The position numbers and the translations under genes are program-made. Positions 16,924 through 25,901 of a DNA stretch of 64,000 nucleotides are shown one piece after another. This DNA is from Phycisphaerae bacterium (GTDB lineage Bacteria > Planctomycetota > Phycisphaerae > UBA1845 > PWPN01): the NCBI GenBank assembly GCA_030372985.1, contig JAUCQB010000256.1, forward strand, positions 1 through 64,000, written 5' to 3'. The notes under the pieces are model-generated. The model made no database searches and was not told where the DNA came from. It saw only the letters and a program-made list of their open reading frames with translations. Numbering within the stretch: the first letter of the stretch is position 1; the number at the start of each line of letters is the position of its first letter.

Positions 16924-18174
16924 ATGTTGAACGTCGATGAGTTGCCGTACCTGACCGCGGAAGTCCCGGGCATTGGCGGCCGCATCAAGGCCCAGCCCGA
17001 GGACTTCGTTGTCGAAGAGGTGCCGCTCTATCAGCCGTGCGGTGAGGGGACGCACGTGTACTTCCGCGTTGAGAAGACCGGACTGTCCACCATGCGTGCC
17101 GTCGGTGATATCGCCCACGCCCTTGGCCGAGCACCCCACGACATCGGATACGCCGGTCTCAAAGACGCCGACGCCGTCACCACGCAAACGTTCAGCGTCG
17201 AGCACGTCAATCCGGACACTGTTCGCAGCCTCGCGCTGCCGCGCATGCGGGTTGTCGATGTCTCGCGGCATACGAACAAACTGAAGCTCGGGCACCTGGC
17301 GGGCAATCGTTTCACGATCAAGATCCGGGACGTGGACCCGGCACGCGCGGGTGATGTCCGCGGCATGATGGAGACGTTGAACAGACGCGGAGTGCCGAAC
17401 TACTTCGGTCCACAGCGTTTCGGGATGCGGGGGGACACGTGGGAGGTCGGTCGTGCGCTGCTCCGCGAAGATTATGATGAAATGGTGCAGGTGCTCCTTG
17501 GGCGAGTGAAGCCGTCTGATTACGGCGACGTTCGTCGAGCCCGTGAGCTTTTCGACCAGGGTGATCTGGAGGGGGCGGCGACTACCTGGCCCTACCCGTT
17601 TAACAACGAGCGACGCGTCTGCCGGATGCTGATCAAGTTTCATGGCAATGCCCGTAAGGCCGTCCGCTCCATTGAGATGCGGCTGCAGCGGTTCTACATC
17701 TCGGCGTACCAGTCGCAGTTGTTCAACCAGATTGTGGCCGGGCGTATCGGCAGACTCGATCAACTCATGGCGGGCGATCTGGCATGGCGGCACCCGCAGG
17801 GGGCGGTGTTCCGTGTCGACGACGTGGCTAGAGAGCAGCCGCGTTGCGACGGTTTCGAGATCTCCCCGACCGGACCGCTCTTCGGCTATCGCATGAGTAC
17901 TCCCGACGGCGAGGCCGGGCAGGCCGAGATGGCTCTCAAAGCCGCAGAGAACATCAATCCGGATGAATGGCGCGAGGCCGGCAGGCACCGGGTGAAGGGC
18001 GGCCGACGACCGCTCCGCTTCCAGCCGCACGACGTCAGCGTCGATGCCGGAGAAGACCATGCCGGTCCATACATATTGCTTGGTGTCCGGCTTGAGTCGG
18101 GTTGTTACGCGACAACGGTGCTTCGGGAAATATGCAAATCGGCCGGGCACGTGGCCGAGACGCTCGACGAATAA
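16924..18174 (+). CDS. truD: tRNA pseudouridine synthase D (TruD)
   Basis: This 416-residue enzyme makes pseudouridine 13 in tRNA. The N-terminus has the RIKAQPEDFVVEE block. The catalytic motif GYAGLKDADAVTTQ contains the nucleophile Asp81. NRFTIKIRD and the NYFGPQRFG block are further signatures. The middle TRUD insertion domain is present and the end (YILLGVRLESGCYATTVLREICK) completes the catalytic fold. The start at ATG 16924 has AAGAAGG about 8 bases upstream. A strong structured hairpin follows 45 bases after the stop. Confidence 0.95.
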   Translation: MLNVDELPYLTAEVPGIGGRIKAQPEDFVVEEVPLYQPCGEGTHVYFRVEKTGLSTMRAVGDIAHALGRAPHDIGYAGLKDADAVTTQTFSVEHVNPDTVRSLALPRMRVVDVSRHTNKLKLGHLAGNRFTIKIRDVDPARAGDVRGMMETLNRRGVPNYFGPQRFGMRGDTWEVGRALLREDYDEMVQVLLGRVKPSDYGDVRRARELFDQGDLEGAATTWPYPFNNERRVCRMLIKFHGNARKAVRSIEMRLQRFYISAYQSQLFNQIVAGRIGRLDQLMAGDLAWRHPQGAVFRVDDVAREQPRCDGFEISPTGPLFGYRMSTPDGEAGQAEMALKAAENINPDEWREAGRHRVKGGRRPLRFQPHDVSVDAGEDHAGPYILLGVRLESGCYATTVLREICKSAGHVAETLDE

Positions 18175-18693
18175 GCCCTGACCGGGTGTGTTGACGTTGA
18201 GCCAGGACCGGCAGTCTGCGCCCTGCTTCGTCCACGGGACTTCGCAGGGCTCCGATCATGGTCTACGTTTTGCATAGGCATTCTGAGGGCTTCGGGGCAG
18301 AAGACCTTCTTTGGAAGCGCTGCGGGTCAGCTTTTATGGGACGTACGCGCTCTAATCCGCTTTATCCGTAGCGGTTCTGGCGCAACCTGTGCTCTGGCGC
18401 TCAAGTTTTTTCATGCGAACCGCCGATGGTATTTTCGCCATGCTATCCAGATTATCCAGATTAACATTCAACCGAACAAGGTCGTGGATGTAAGTAATTC
18501 AGGGAAGATCTGGAACGTTGCGGTCTACATATCATCGTTGCCGGCGCGGAGCGGCCGGCATGTCTGCCTTCCCCAGCGGAGGGCTTCCTTTCCAAAGCAT
18601 GACGCGACGGATGGGAACGTAAAAAACTGGAATGGTGAAGCGGTGCGGAGATTCCCTGCGCCGACCATTTGCCAGAAAGCCTGGAGTGTGATG
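18175..18693. other. Intergenic region, 519 bp, between truD and the cobalamin-binding gene
   Basis: No gene was found. It contains a symmetric hairpin at 18220-18250, a T6 run near 18406, and a direct repeat ATCCAGATT twice in a row around 18443-18462. No cobalamin riboswitch core was recognised although the next gene encodes a B12-binding protein. Confidence 0.5.
18220..18250. terminator. Structured hairpin after truD
   Basis: Two nested perfect stems, GCCCTGC/GCAGGGC (7 bp) and GTCC/GGAC (4 bp, loop ACG), are separated by a symmetric TTC/TTC internal loop. No T-run follows, so factor-independent termination is uncertain; an RNA processing or protein-binding site is the alternative. Confidence 0.4.
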
Positions 18694-19422
18694 ATGAGTG
18701 CGGAGCGTCATTTCCAAAGGTTGATGATACCTCTCGTGGCAGGGCGTCGGCAGGAGTGCAGGGATGTGCTTGAGGAGGCAATGAATGAGGGGCTTGAGGT
18801 AAGGCAAGTCTATCGGAGCGTGATCTGGCCGGCGATGGAGCATGTGGCACAGATGTACCGGGAAGACCGGATCAGTCTGGCCGCCGAGCACATGGCTGTT
18901 CGAATCAGCCGCTGCCTTGCGGACCAGCTCCAGGCAAAGCTGCAGCGAGGAACGGAGAATGGAAAGCGAATGCTGCTGACCTGTGCGGAGGGTGAGCCCG
19001 AGGAGTTGGGAGCCCAGATGTGCGCGGATCTGTTTGAGGCGGACGGCTGGGACGTCTACTTTGTTGGCGGGGGGGTTCCGGATGATGAAATCCTCGAACT
19101 GGTCGGGCGATTGCGGCCGGACATTCTGATGATTTTCGGCACCCAGCCGGCCGGCGTTCCTGGCGTGCGTCGTCTGATCGACCTGATTCGCGAGGTCGGC
19201 AGTAATCCCACGATGAACATCATGATCTCGGGTGGCGTTTTCAATCGAGCCGAAGGGCTCTGGAAAGAGGTCAACGCAGACTTGTTTGCTCCCAACGCCG
19301 GGGAGGCGCTGAAGATAGCCGCGACCGCCGCGCCTCGTAAACCTGAAATTCGAATTCCTGGCGCTCCCAAGAAGCGTCGTCGTCGCCGTCGTCCCCCGTT
19401 GCTGGCGCAGTTGGAGGCGTAG
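18694..19422 (+). CDS. Cobalamin (B12)-binding domain protein
   Basis: This 242-residue protein has the two-part architecture of B12-binding regulators and methyltransferase corrinoid domains. A four-helix cap comes first (about 5-85: LMIPLVAGRRQECRDVLEEAMNEGLEVRQVYRSVIWPAMEHVAQMY, ISLAAEHMAVRISRCLADQL). A Rossmann-like domain follows (about 90-210: MLLTCAEGEPEELGAQMCADLFEADGWDVYFVGGGVPDDEILELV, ISGGVF). The usual cobalt ligand motif DxHxxG is replaced by EGEPEELG, with Pro where His is expected. The protein ends in a basic KKRRRRRR tract, unusual for this family and possibly nucleic-acid binding. Start: GGAG 7 bases before ATG 18694. Confidence 0.78.
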   Translation: MSAERHFQRLMIPLVAGRRQECRDVLEEAMNEGLEVRQVYRSVIWPAMEHVAQMYREDRISLAAEHMAVRISRCLADQLQAKLQRGTENGKRMLLTCAEGEPEELGAQMCADLFEADGWDVYFVGGGVPDDEILELVGRLRPDILMIFGTQPAGVPGVRRLIDLIREVGSNPTMNIMISGGVFNRAEGLWKEVNADLFAPNAGEALKIAATAAPRKPEIRIPGAPKKRRRRRRPPLLAQLEA

Positions 19423-19645
19423 TGACTCCCATCGGCTTCATGGAGGAGGCGAGCGGGAACAGTTCACGGATGGGCGCAAGCGGGGGAGCACTTGTACAGG
19501 CCCAGCCTCGCAGCCGACCGGGAGTGGTGGCGGCGGGGCTGAGGCCTGTTCGCTTTGGAGACGTGCGTGAGACGGGTCGCCGTCGCTGCCGCTGCGACAG
19601 GATGACGTTGTCACCCATCAGGCTTTCACACATCTTGTGCCGATA

Positions 19646-19665
19646 GGCTTTTACGCGCGAAAGCC
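19646..19665. promoter_or_regulatory. Inverted repeat just upstream of the atp promoter
   Basis: A perfect 6-bp inverted repeat GGCTTT/AAAGCC with an 8-base centre lies 14 bases before the -35 box. It could be an operator or the terminator of the preceding gene. Confidence 0.3.
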
Positions 19666-19679
19666 GGCCAGATCGCCGC

Positions 19680-19708
19680 TTGACCCTTTTCTGAGGCAAG
19701 CCTAAACT
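19680..19708 (+). promoter_or_regulatory. Candidate promoter of the ATP synthase operon
   Basis: TTGACC (19680-19685), a 17-base spacer and TAAACT (19703-19708) match 5/6 and 4/6 of the sigma-70 consensus and are the best pair in the gap. Confidence 0.45.
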
Positions 19709-19868
19709 GCGGGGTCGTGGAATGACTGGCCTTTGGCGCGGACCAGGCATGGCAACGCACGAAACCACTGACTCGATGGCAAGTGGGCAGTTGTCGTATA
19801 TCCCGGTCTGCGTGGAGGCGAACAGTTGGCGAGACCGGAAGCAGGGGCAGGCGCTTTCGGAGAGCGCG

Positions 19869-20150
19869 ATGAGCGACCCGAAGCCAGCTAGGCGGTTGCC
19901 GCCGGGCATGATGCGACTGGCCGGCGCAGGTGTCGAACTGGCGGCGGGTCTGGGTGGGGCTTGCCTGCTGGGGTGGTGGATTGACCGCCACTTCGGCACA
20001 CGGCCTTGGGGCCTGCTGGTGTGCGCGATCGTGGGGGTTGTCGGAGGTCTTTACAACCTCATCCGGCGATCGGTGCTTGAGATGGTCGAACCGCCGCGAG
20101 ACAAGAAGGATCGTGAGGATGGAGGGGGTGACGGGACGGCATCGCCATGA
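19869..20150 (+). CDS. AtpZ/AtpI-family small membrane protein
   Basis: This 93-residue protein has two membrane helices: LAGAGVELAAGLGGACLLGWWID and GLLVCAIVGVVGGLYNLIRR. They are joined by RHFGTRPW, the arrangement of the AtpZ (AtpR-like) F0F1 accessory family that sits first in many atp operons. The D/R-F/W-G turn between helices is typical. It may help c-ring assembly or carry magnesium/calcium with AtpI. It overlaps the next gene by ATGA. The start at ATG 19869 has GGAG upstream; earlier in-frame codons are not supported. Confidence 0.82.
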   Translation: MSDPKPARRLPPGMMRLAGAGVELAAGLGGACLLGWWIDRHFGTRPWGLLVCAIVGVVGGLYNLIRRSVLEMVEPPRDKKDREDGGGDGTASP

Positions 20151-20563
20151 ATCCATCTCGCGTATCGAACGCCGGGGTTTCGTGGCTCTTGTGCCTGCCG
20201 TTGGTGGCGGCCGTGACCTTGGCTGCGGCGGGCTGCTATCCGACATGGCGCCTCGGCGGCCGAGCAGGCGTCGAGGCCATGTTTGCCGGACAGTCGCTTG
20301 TCCTGCTGGTGGTGTACACAACGCTATTGCCGGCGCTGCGGCGAATGGCCATGGACGACGCGGCGGGGCGGCTGCAAACGGGACTGAAGGTCGGCGCGAT
20401 CCGGCTGATACTCACGGCGGCGGCCATGGTCGTGATTGCCTGGCGTCGATGGGCGGAACCGAAGATGTTCCTGACGTGGGTGGCCGCTGCCTACCTCGTC
20501 ATGGTCAAGATTGAGACCCTGGTGCTGCTCCGCTGGAGCCGGACGGCCGGGGAACGGGCATGA
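20147..20563 (+). CDS. atpI: ATP synthase protein I (AtpI-like)
   Basis: This 138-residue membrane protein has four predicted helices (WLLCLPLVAAVTLAAAGC, AMFAGQSLVLLVVYTTLLPAL, AIRLILTAAAMVVIAW, MFLTWVAAAYLVMVKIETLVLLRW). It is placed between the AtpZ-like gene and atpB, with 4-base overlaps on both sides. That position and topology define AtpI, which assists c-ring assembly. Sequence identity in this family is low, so context carries most of the weight. Confidence 0.75.
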   Translation: MNPSRVSNAGVSWLLCLPLVAAVTLAAAGCYPTWRLGGRAGVEAMFAGQSLVLLVVYTTLLPALRRMAMDDAAGRLQTGLKVGAIRLILTAAAMVVIAWRRWAEPKMFLTWVAAAYLVMVKIETLVLLRWSRTAGERA

Positions 20564-21462
20564 TCATGAACCTTTTGGCCAGCGGCTCAAACCCCCTCAC
20601 CCACGTGGTAGATCATGCGTGGGCGAAGGTCGGCGACGACGGGCCGCTGAACACCTTCACGCTGATCTCCAACCACATCATCATGATGATCGTGGCGGCC
20701 GTGCTGCTGGTGATTTGCCTGCCGCGGCTCATTCGCGTGCAGGAGTCGGGAGACGAGGTCAGGCGGATGACGCCGCGCGGCGGCCGAAACGTGATCGAGA
20801 CGATCTGCGAGATGCTGCGTGAGTTCGTGGCCCGGCCTAATCTGGGACCGTATACGGACCGTTTCATGCCCTATTTGTGGACGGCGTTCTTCTTCATCCT
20901 GACGTGTAATCTCCTGGGCCTCCTGCCGCTCGAGCCGATCACCAAGCCGATCTTCGGGCACGGTATCTACGGGACCGCGACGGGCAACATCTACACGACG
21001 GGGACGCTGGCGGCCTGCACGCTGGTGATGGTGATCGCCAACGGGCTGCGGATTCACGGTATGGCTTATGTGAAGCACTTTTTCATGGGTCCGTTCCCGA
21101 TCAACTGTCTGATCGCGGCACTGGAAGTGTTCGGGCTCCTTGTGAAATGCGTCGCGCTGGCCATTCGTCTATTCGCCAACATGCTCGCCGGCCACATTCT
21201 GCTCGGCGTGCTGTTGAGTTTCATCGCGATGGCGGGCGCCGCGAGCACCGCGGTCGCGCTGCTGCTGGTGGCGCCGTTCGTGGTACTTGGAAGCGTCGCG
21301 ATCACGCTGTTGGAGATCTTCGTGGCCTTTCTCCAGGCGTTCATCTTCACGTTTCTGACCGCTGTTTTCATTGGACTGGCGGTCAACATTCACGGGGAGG
21401 GCGAGCACGAGCACGGCCATGAGCATGAGAAGGAAGGTGCGGAGGTGCCGCAGGCACACTGA
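20560..21462 (+). CDS. atpB: F1Fo ATP synthase subunit a
   Basis: This 300-residue membrane stator forms the proton half-channels. The essential arginine lies in the family motif LAIRLFANMLAGH (Arg203). Other helices include FMPYLWTAFFFILTCNLLGLLPLEP and the C-terminal IFVAFLQAFIFTFLTAVFIGLAVN. The tail is His/Glu rich (GEGEHEHGHEHEKEGAE), a possible metal-binding or merely charged extension. The start overlaps atpI by ATGA. The next gene, atpE, lies 149 bases away, the widest gap in the Fo half. Confidence 0.95.
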   Translation: MIMNLLASGSNPLTHVVDHAWAKVGDDGPLNTFTLISNHIIMMIVAAVLLVICLPRLIRVQESGDEVRRMTPRGGRNVIETICEMLREFVARPNLGPYTDRFMPYLWTAFFFILTCNLLGLLPLEPITKPIFGHGIYGTATGNIYTTGTLAACTLVMVIANGLRIHGMAYVKHFFMGPFPINCLIAALEVFGLLVKCVALAIRLFANMLAGHILLGVLLSFIAMAGAASTAVALLLVAPFVVLGSVAITLLEIFVAFLQAFIFTFLTAVFIGLAVNIHGEGEHEHGHEHEKEGAEVPQAH

Positions 21463-21611
21463 CGCGTGCCCGGCGTGCACGGTTTAACGATTCAGCGTGC
21501 CATGCGCGCGGAGTGGGACCGCGAGCCACGAGGCCGAGAGGCGATGGCGTTTGCGCTGACAGGCGGGAGGAGCCGTTTCCACCGGCTTCGCAGAAGAAAG
21601 GAAAGCGAGAT

Positions 21612-21959
21612 ATGAGGCGAGTGATTGTGACGGGGGCCTTGGCGATGATGTTCCTGGCGGCGCCGGTGGTGGCGGCGGAAGCAGAGGCGGCCGCGCCGGA
21701 GAAAGCGGCCGAGAGCACGGGCTTTCTGCTGCTTCAAGACAAGGGCGCGAGCTTTCTGGGCGCGGCCGTCGGCGCGGGCCTGGTGATTATCGGTGGCGCG
21801 GCGGGCATTGCCCGGATCGGCGGCAGCGCCGTCGAGTCCATGGCTCGGCAACCCGAGGTGGCCAGCCAGATTAACCTGACGACGCTGATCACGGCGGCGA
21901 TGGTCGAAGGTGCGACGCTGTTCGCCGTGGTGGTGTGCCTGCTGGTGTTGTTCATGTGA
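21612..21959 (+). CDS. atpE: F1Fo ATP synthase subunit c, with N-terminal extension
   Basis: This 115-residue proteolipid is longer than the usual 70-90. Residues 1-22 look like a signal peptide (VTGALAMMFLAAPVVAAEA), a feature known from some c subunits. Two helices follow, joined by the polar loop ESMARQPE (about 75-82). The ion-binding carboxylate is Glu99 in AAMVEGATLF. The sodium-type ligands (Gln in helix 1, Ser after the Glu) are replaced by Ile and Gly, so proton coupling is inferred. Start: GAAAGCGAG ahead of ATG 21612; the open frame upstream has no support. Confidence 0.93.
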   Translation: MRRVIVTGALAMMFLAAPVVAAEAEAAAPEKAAESTGFLLLQDKGASFLGAAVGAGLVIIGGAAGIARIGGSAVESMARQPEVASQINLTTLITAAMVEGATLFAVVVCLLVLFM

Positions 21960-22073
21960 TGACCAGCGGTCTGCCTTTGCAGTCCCGGCGCCACGTGCGG
22001 GGCATGATACGGGCGGTACGCGCCGCGTCGCGCGGAGCGGGTTCGTGAATGGCTGGGCAGGAGATCAAGACGA

Positions 22074-22670
22074 ATGACAGCGAAAATGAGTGAGTGTGCC
22101 ACAGCAGCGGTCCTGCAACTGGCGACGGCCAGTACTCTGCTGGCCGGTGAGGGCGGGCAGCCCAACCTTTTCGGCGGTGACCTGGGGAATCTCATCTGGA
22201 CCCTTGTGATCTTCCTCGGTGTGCTGTTCATTCTGGGCAGGTTCGCCTGGAAGCCCTTGCTGAGTGGCCTTCAGCATCGGGAGAAGTTCATTCATGATTC
22301 CCTGGCCGGTGCCCGGCGTGATCGTGAGGAGGCCGAGGCCCGGCTGAAAGAGCTGACCGCGAGGCTGGAGAATGCCCGGCAGGAAGCCGGCGTGATCGTG
22401 GACGAGGGGCGGCGAAATGCGGAGGCCGTCAAGCGGCGGATCGAGGACGACGCCCGCCGCAACGCCGAGGCGCTGATCGAGCGGGCCAAGCGGGAGATCG
22501 GCATCGCCCGCGACACGGCCCTGCGAGACCTGCATGAGGAGTCGGCGAAACTGGCCATGGAGATGGCGGGGGCAGTCCTCAAGCGGCAGTTGACGCCCGA
22601 GGACCACCGACGACTTGTCGGCGAGGCGCTGGCGAAGCTCAAGGAGCGAGGCCCCGGGAGTCGGAACTGA
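22074..22670 (+). CDS. atpF: F1Fo ATP synthase subunit b
   Basis: This 198-residue peripheral-stalk protein has one membrane helix at about 37-58 (NLIWTLVIFLGVLFILGRFAWKPL). A long charged coiled coil follows (REKFIHDSLAGARRDREEAEARLKELTARL...), as in all b subunits. About 30 residues precede the membrane helix, longer than in E. coli, and may form a cleavable leader (ATASTLLAGEGG). AGGAG sits about 10 bases before the ATG. It lies between atpE and atpH in canonical order. Confidence 0.93.
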   Translation: MTAKMSECATAAVLQLATASTLLAGEGGQPNLFGGDLGNLIWTLVIFLGVLFILGRFAWKPLLSGLQHREKFIHDSLAGARRDREEAEARLKELTARLENARQEAGVIVDEGRRNAEAVKRRIEDDARRNAEALIERAKREIGIARDTALRDLHEESAKLAMEMAGAVLKRQLTPEDHRRLVGEALAKLKERGPGSRN

Positions 22671-22694
22671 TCCGCGTGGACGGGCGGAACTGAG

Positions 22695-23294
22695 ATGGCT
22701 CACAACTTCGATGAGAGTATGGCTCTGGCGGATGTGTATGCCGAGGCACTGTTGAAGGCGGCCGCCGAGCGCGACGAGGAAGAAGCCATTGCCCATGAGA
22801 TGGCCGAGTTCATGCGGTTCATCGAGCAGGAGATTGATCTGTGCCGCATGCTGGCGGCCGACTCGGTGGACGACGATCCGCGTCGGCAGTCGATTGAGCG
22901 CATTTTCCGCGGCCGGATGAGTGATCTGCTCGTCAACCTTCTTCAGGTCATGAACAACCGGGGGCGGTTGAGCCTGGTCCGCAAGGTGGGCCGGTGCGTG
23001 GAACTGCGGATGGAGGAAAAGCACCATCAGCAGGAAGTCGTCGTCGAAACGGCCATGCCGCTGTCGGATGACCAGAAATCGGCCATCCACCAGGAGATGA
23101 GCGCGAGGATCGGCAGAGAGGCCATTCTGATCGAACAGGTGAAACCCGAACTGATCGGCGGGGTGGTCATCCGGTACAGCGACATGCAGATTGACGCGAG
23201 CGTGACCTCGCGGATCAGACGCACGTACAGGCGGATTCGGGAGCGTGCGACAGAAGAGATTCATGGCGGGCGCGGATACGCCGTCGAGGCGTAA
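22695..23294 (+). CDS. atpH: F1Fo ATP synthase subunit delta
   Basis: This 199-residue subunit links F1 to the b stalk. An N-terminal helical bundle ([67 protein letters not shown]) is followed by the conserved C-terminal block ([52 protein letters not shown]). The stop TAA overlaps the atpA ATG by one base, so translation is coupled. An extra basic tail of about 15 residues follows the conserved end. Confidence 0.93.
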   Translation: MAHNFDESMALADVYAEALLKAAAERDEEEAIAHEMAEFMRFIEQEIDLCRMLAADSVDDDPRRQSIERIFRGRMSDLLVNLLQVMNNRGRLSLVRKVGRCVELRMEEKHHQQEVVVETAMPLSDDQKSAIHQEMSARIGREAILIEQVKPELIGGVVIRYSDMQIDASVTSRIRRTYRRIRERATEEIHGGRGYAVEA

Positions 23295-24979
23295 TGGGTG
23301 CAGGCGGTACGAACATGAAATTCAAGGTAGACGAGATCGCATCGGTCCTGAGGGAGGAGATTGCCAAGTATCGGAGCGAGATCGACGTCGCCGAGGTGGG
23401 CAAGGTCCTGCAGGTCGGCGACGGCATCGCCCAGGTTTACGGTCTCTCCAATGCGATGGCCGGCGAAATGCTCGAGTTCCAGAACGGCGCGATCGGCCAG
23501 GTGTTCAACCTGGAAGAGAATTCGATCGGCGCGGTGATCCTGGGTGCCTATCTGGGCATCAAAGAGGGTGACACGGTCCGCGGGACCGGGCAACTGCTCA
23601 GCGTTCCGGTGGGCGAGGCGATGATCGGCCGTGTGGTGGATCCGCTCGGCCGTCCGCTGGATAACGCCGGGACCATCGAGACGCCTTTTCGCCGGCCGCT
23701 GGAATCCAATGCCCCGGGGATCGCTGGCCGTGAACCGGTGACCGAGCCCCTGCAGACCGGCATCAAGGCCATCGACAGCATGATTCCGATCGGTCGTGGG
23801 CAGCGAGAGTTGATTATCGGCGATCGCAAGACCGGCAAGACGGCCATCGGCGTGGATACGATCATCAACCAGAAGGGCACGGGGGTGATTTGCGTCTACG
23901 TCGCTGTGGGACAGAAGGAGTCGACGATTGCCGGTGTGGTTGAGGCTCTCCGCGAGCATGGGGCGATGGACTACACCATCGTTGTTGCCGCCGGCAGTTC
24001 CGATCCGGCGCCGTTGCAGTACATCGCACCCTACGCCGGCTGTGCCATGGCCGAGTACTTCATGTACGAGCATGGCAAGGCGACGCTGTGCGTGTATGAC
24101 GACCTGACCAAGCAGGCCGCCGCATATCGCCAGTTGTCCCTGCTGCTTCGCCGCCCGCCGGGCCGCGAAGCGTACCCGGGTGACGTGTTCTATCTGCACA
24201 GCCGGCTGCTGGAACGGTCCTGCAAGCTGGCGACCCAGTACATGGTGGTGCCCAAGTCGGCGCCCGCCGATCATAAGCCGGCGATCAACGAAAAGATTTA
24301 TGCAGGCAAACCTGGAAAAGAGGAGGCGGAAAGGGATCTCAAGGCGCTCGGCAAACCGGACTACGAAGTCCGCAAGATACCGGGCTCGGGCGGTTCGCTG
24401 ACTGCGTTGCCGGTGATCGAAACGCTGGAAGGTGAGGTCTCGGCGTACATTCCGACCAACGTGATTTCCATCACCGACGGGCAGATCTACCTCGAACCGG
24501 ACCTGTTCTTCGGCGGCGTTCGGCCGGCGATCAACGTCGGCATCAGCGTGTCGCGCGTCGGCGGCAAGGCGCAGATCAAGGCGATGAAGAAGATTGCCGG
24601 CTCGTTGCGACTTGACCTGGCGGCCTTCCGCGAGTTGGAGGCTTTTGCCCAGCTCGGCACCGATCTCGACAACGCCACGCAGCGGCAACTCGACCGGGGC
24701 CGCGCCATGGTAGAGCTGCTCAAACAGGGCCAGTATATGCCGATGCACGTCGCCGACCAGGTCATCAGTATCTTCGCCGGAACGCAGGGCTTCTGCGACG
24801 ACGTGCCGCTCAGCCGGATCGGCGAATTCGAAACCGCGCTGCTCAAGCACGTTCAAGACGAATTCCCCGAAGTGCGCGACTGGCTGGTGCAGACCGGCGA
24901 TTTGACCGACGAGATTCGCGACAAGCTTCTTCGGATCGTCGGCGATTTCAAGAAGCGGTTCGTGGCGGGCAAACCGTAA
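23294..24979 (+). CDS. atpA: F1Fo ATP synthase subunit alpha, with about 40-residue insertion
   Basis: This 561-residue non-catalytic nucleotide-binding subunit is usually 500-515. The Walker A is GDRKTGKT (176-183). Conserved blocks include [94 protein letters not shown] and [20 protein letters not shown]. Between LLERSCKL (near 312) and GSLTALP (near 367) there are about 54 residues. Typical alpha subunits have 6-17 there, so the insertion accounts for the extra length. It is charged ([21 protein letters not shown]). The ATG at 23294 overlaps the atpH stop; ATG 23315 is the alternative. Confidence 0.96.
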   Translation: MGAGGTNMKFKVDEIASVLREEIAKYRSEIDVAEVGKVLQVGDGIAQVYGLSNAMAGEMLEFQNGAIGQVFNLEENSIGAVILGAYLGIKEGDTVRGTGQLLSVPVGEAMIGRVVDPLGRPLDNAGTIETPFRRPLESNAPGIAGREPVTEPLQTGIKAIDSMIPIGRGQRELIIGDRKTGKTAIGVDTIINQKGTGVICVYVAVGQKESTIAGVVEALREHGAMDYTIVVAAGSSDPAPLQYIAPYAGCAMAEYFMYEHGKATLCVYDDLTKQAAAYRQLSLLLRRPPGREAYPGDVFYLHSRLLERSCKLATQYMVVPKSAPADHKPAINEKIYAGKPGKEEAERDLKALGKPDYEVRKIPGSGGSLTALPVIETLEGEVSAYIPTNVISITDGQIYLEPDLFFGGVRPAINVGISVSRVGGKAQIKAMKKIAGSLRLDLAAFRELEAFAQLGTDLDNATQRQLDRGRAMVELLKQGQYMPMHVADQVISIFAGTQGFCDDVPLSRIGEFETALLKHVQDEFPEVRDWLVQTGDLTDEIRDKLLRIVGDFKKRFVAGKP

Positions 24980-25022
24980 GGTGGGACGACCGGGATAGGG
25001 ACAAGCGGCCGAGGAAGGTCAG

Positions 25023-25901
25023 ATGGCCAAGGCGAGAGCGATCATCAAGCGCCGCAAGGCGGTCATCAACATCCGCAAGATCACGCGGACCATGCAGTTG
25101 ATCGCCACCGCGCGCTTCCAGGCCGCTTTCAGCCGTGCCACTAAGACCCGGCCCTACACCGAGCGGATCACCGAACTGGTACGTCAGCTTTCGCGCGGGC
25201 AGGGCGACCTGTCGCATCCGCTGCTGAAGGTCAACAGCGACGCGAAGCGGTCACGGCTCCTCGTGCTCACCAGCAACCGCGGCTTATGCGGCGGTTACAA
25301 CGGAGGCGTTCTTCGGTCGGCGATCGAGCACCTGAAGGCCCGCGAGGGGAACGGCGAGACGGTCGACCTCCATGTCATGGGCAAGAAGGGGATTTCATAC
25401 TTCAAGTTTCTGGGGCGATCTCCGGTGGCGACGGATACGCGATTCGAAGGCAAGCCGCAGTATGCGGAAATCGAGCCGATTGCCGCCGGGCTCATCAACA
25501 GCTATGAGCGCAGGGAAATCGACGCCGTCCATGTGGCATACATGCGTTTTTTTTCCGCGGGCGTGCAGCGGCCGCAGGTGATGCAGTTGCTGCCGATCGA
25601 ACCGCCGGGACCTGATGCCGCGACGGGCGAGGCCGCCGCGCCGGTGCAATACGATTTTACGCCGCCACCCGAGGAGCTGCTGGCCGAGCTGCTCCCTGAG
25701 ACGGTGAAGGTTCGGCTGTTCCAGTGTTTCATCGACGCGGCGGTGAGCGAGGAAGTGGCCCGTATGGTCGCGATGAAGTCCGCGACCGACGCGGCCGGAG
25801 ATATGATCCGAACGCTGACCCAGCACTACAACAGAGCCCGGCAGTCGCAGATTACGCTGGAACTGCTGGACATCGTCAGCGGGGCGGAGGCGATCAAGTA
25901 A
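25023..25901 (+). CDS. atpG: F1Fo ATP synthase subunit gamma
   Basis: This 292-residue central-shaft subunit has the N-terminal helix KARAIIKRRKAVINIRKITRTMQLIATARF and the C-terminal helix (ARMVAMKSATDAAGDMIRTLTQHYNRARQSQITLELLDIVSGAEAI), which form the rotating coiled coil. The Rossmann-like middle has LTSNRGLCGGYN. A Pro/Ala-rich loop (IEPPGPDAATGEAAAP) before YDF is slightly extended. The stop TAA overlaps the next gene's ATG by one base, but that gene is an SGNH hydrolase rather than atpD. Confidence 0.95.
   Translation: MAKARAIIKRRKAVINIRKITRTMQLIATARFQAAFSRATKTRPYTERITELVRQLSRGQGDLSHPLLKVNSDAKRSRLLVLTSNRGLCGGYNGGVLRSAIEHLKAREGNGETVDLHVMGKKGISYFKFLGRSPVATDTRFEGKPQYAEIEPIAAGLINSYERREIDAVHVAYMRFFSAGVQRPQVMQLLPIEPPGPDAATGEAAAPVQYDFTPPPEELLAELLPETVKVRLFQCFIDAAVSEEVARMVAMKSATDAAGDMIRTLTQHYNRARQSQITLELLDIVSGAEAIK

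Larger units (their letters stand above)
19423..19868. other. Intergenic region, 446 bp, leader of the ATP synthase operon
   Basis: No gene is supported. It holds the hairpin 19646-19665 and a candidate sigma-70 promoter at 19680-19708, leaving an approximately 150-base leader before the first operon gene. Confidence 0.5.

Noticed and set aside
15943-18150. 735-codon open frame on the minus strand across panE and truD
   Set aside because: The plus strand carries two clear enzymes with catalytic motifs; the antisense frame is His/Arg/Val-rich without domains, as expected from GC-rich shadow reading.
18175-18693. Possible cobalamin riboswitch before the B12-binding gene
   Set aside because: The conserved B12-box and core were not found, and binding-protein genes are not typical targets.
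23261-24856. 531-codon minus-strand frame over atpA
   Set aside because: It is a shadow of atpA, one of the most conserved genes.
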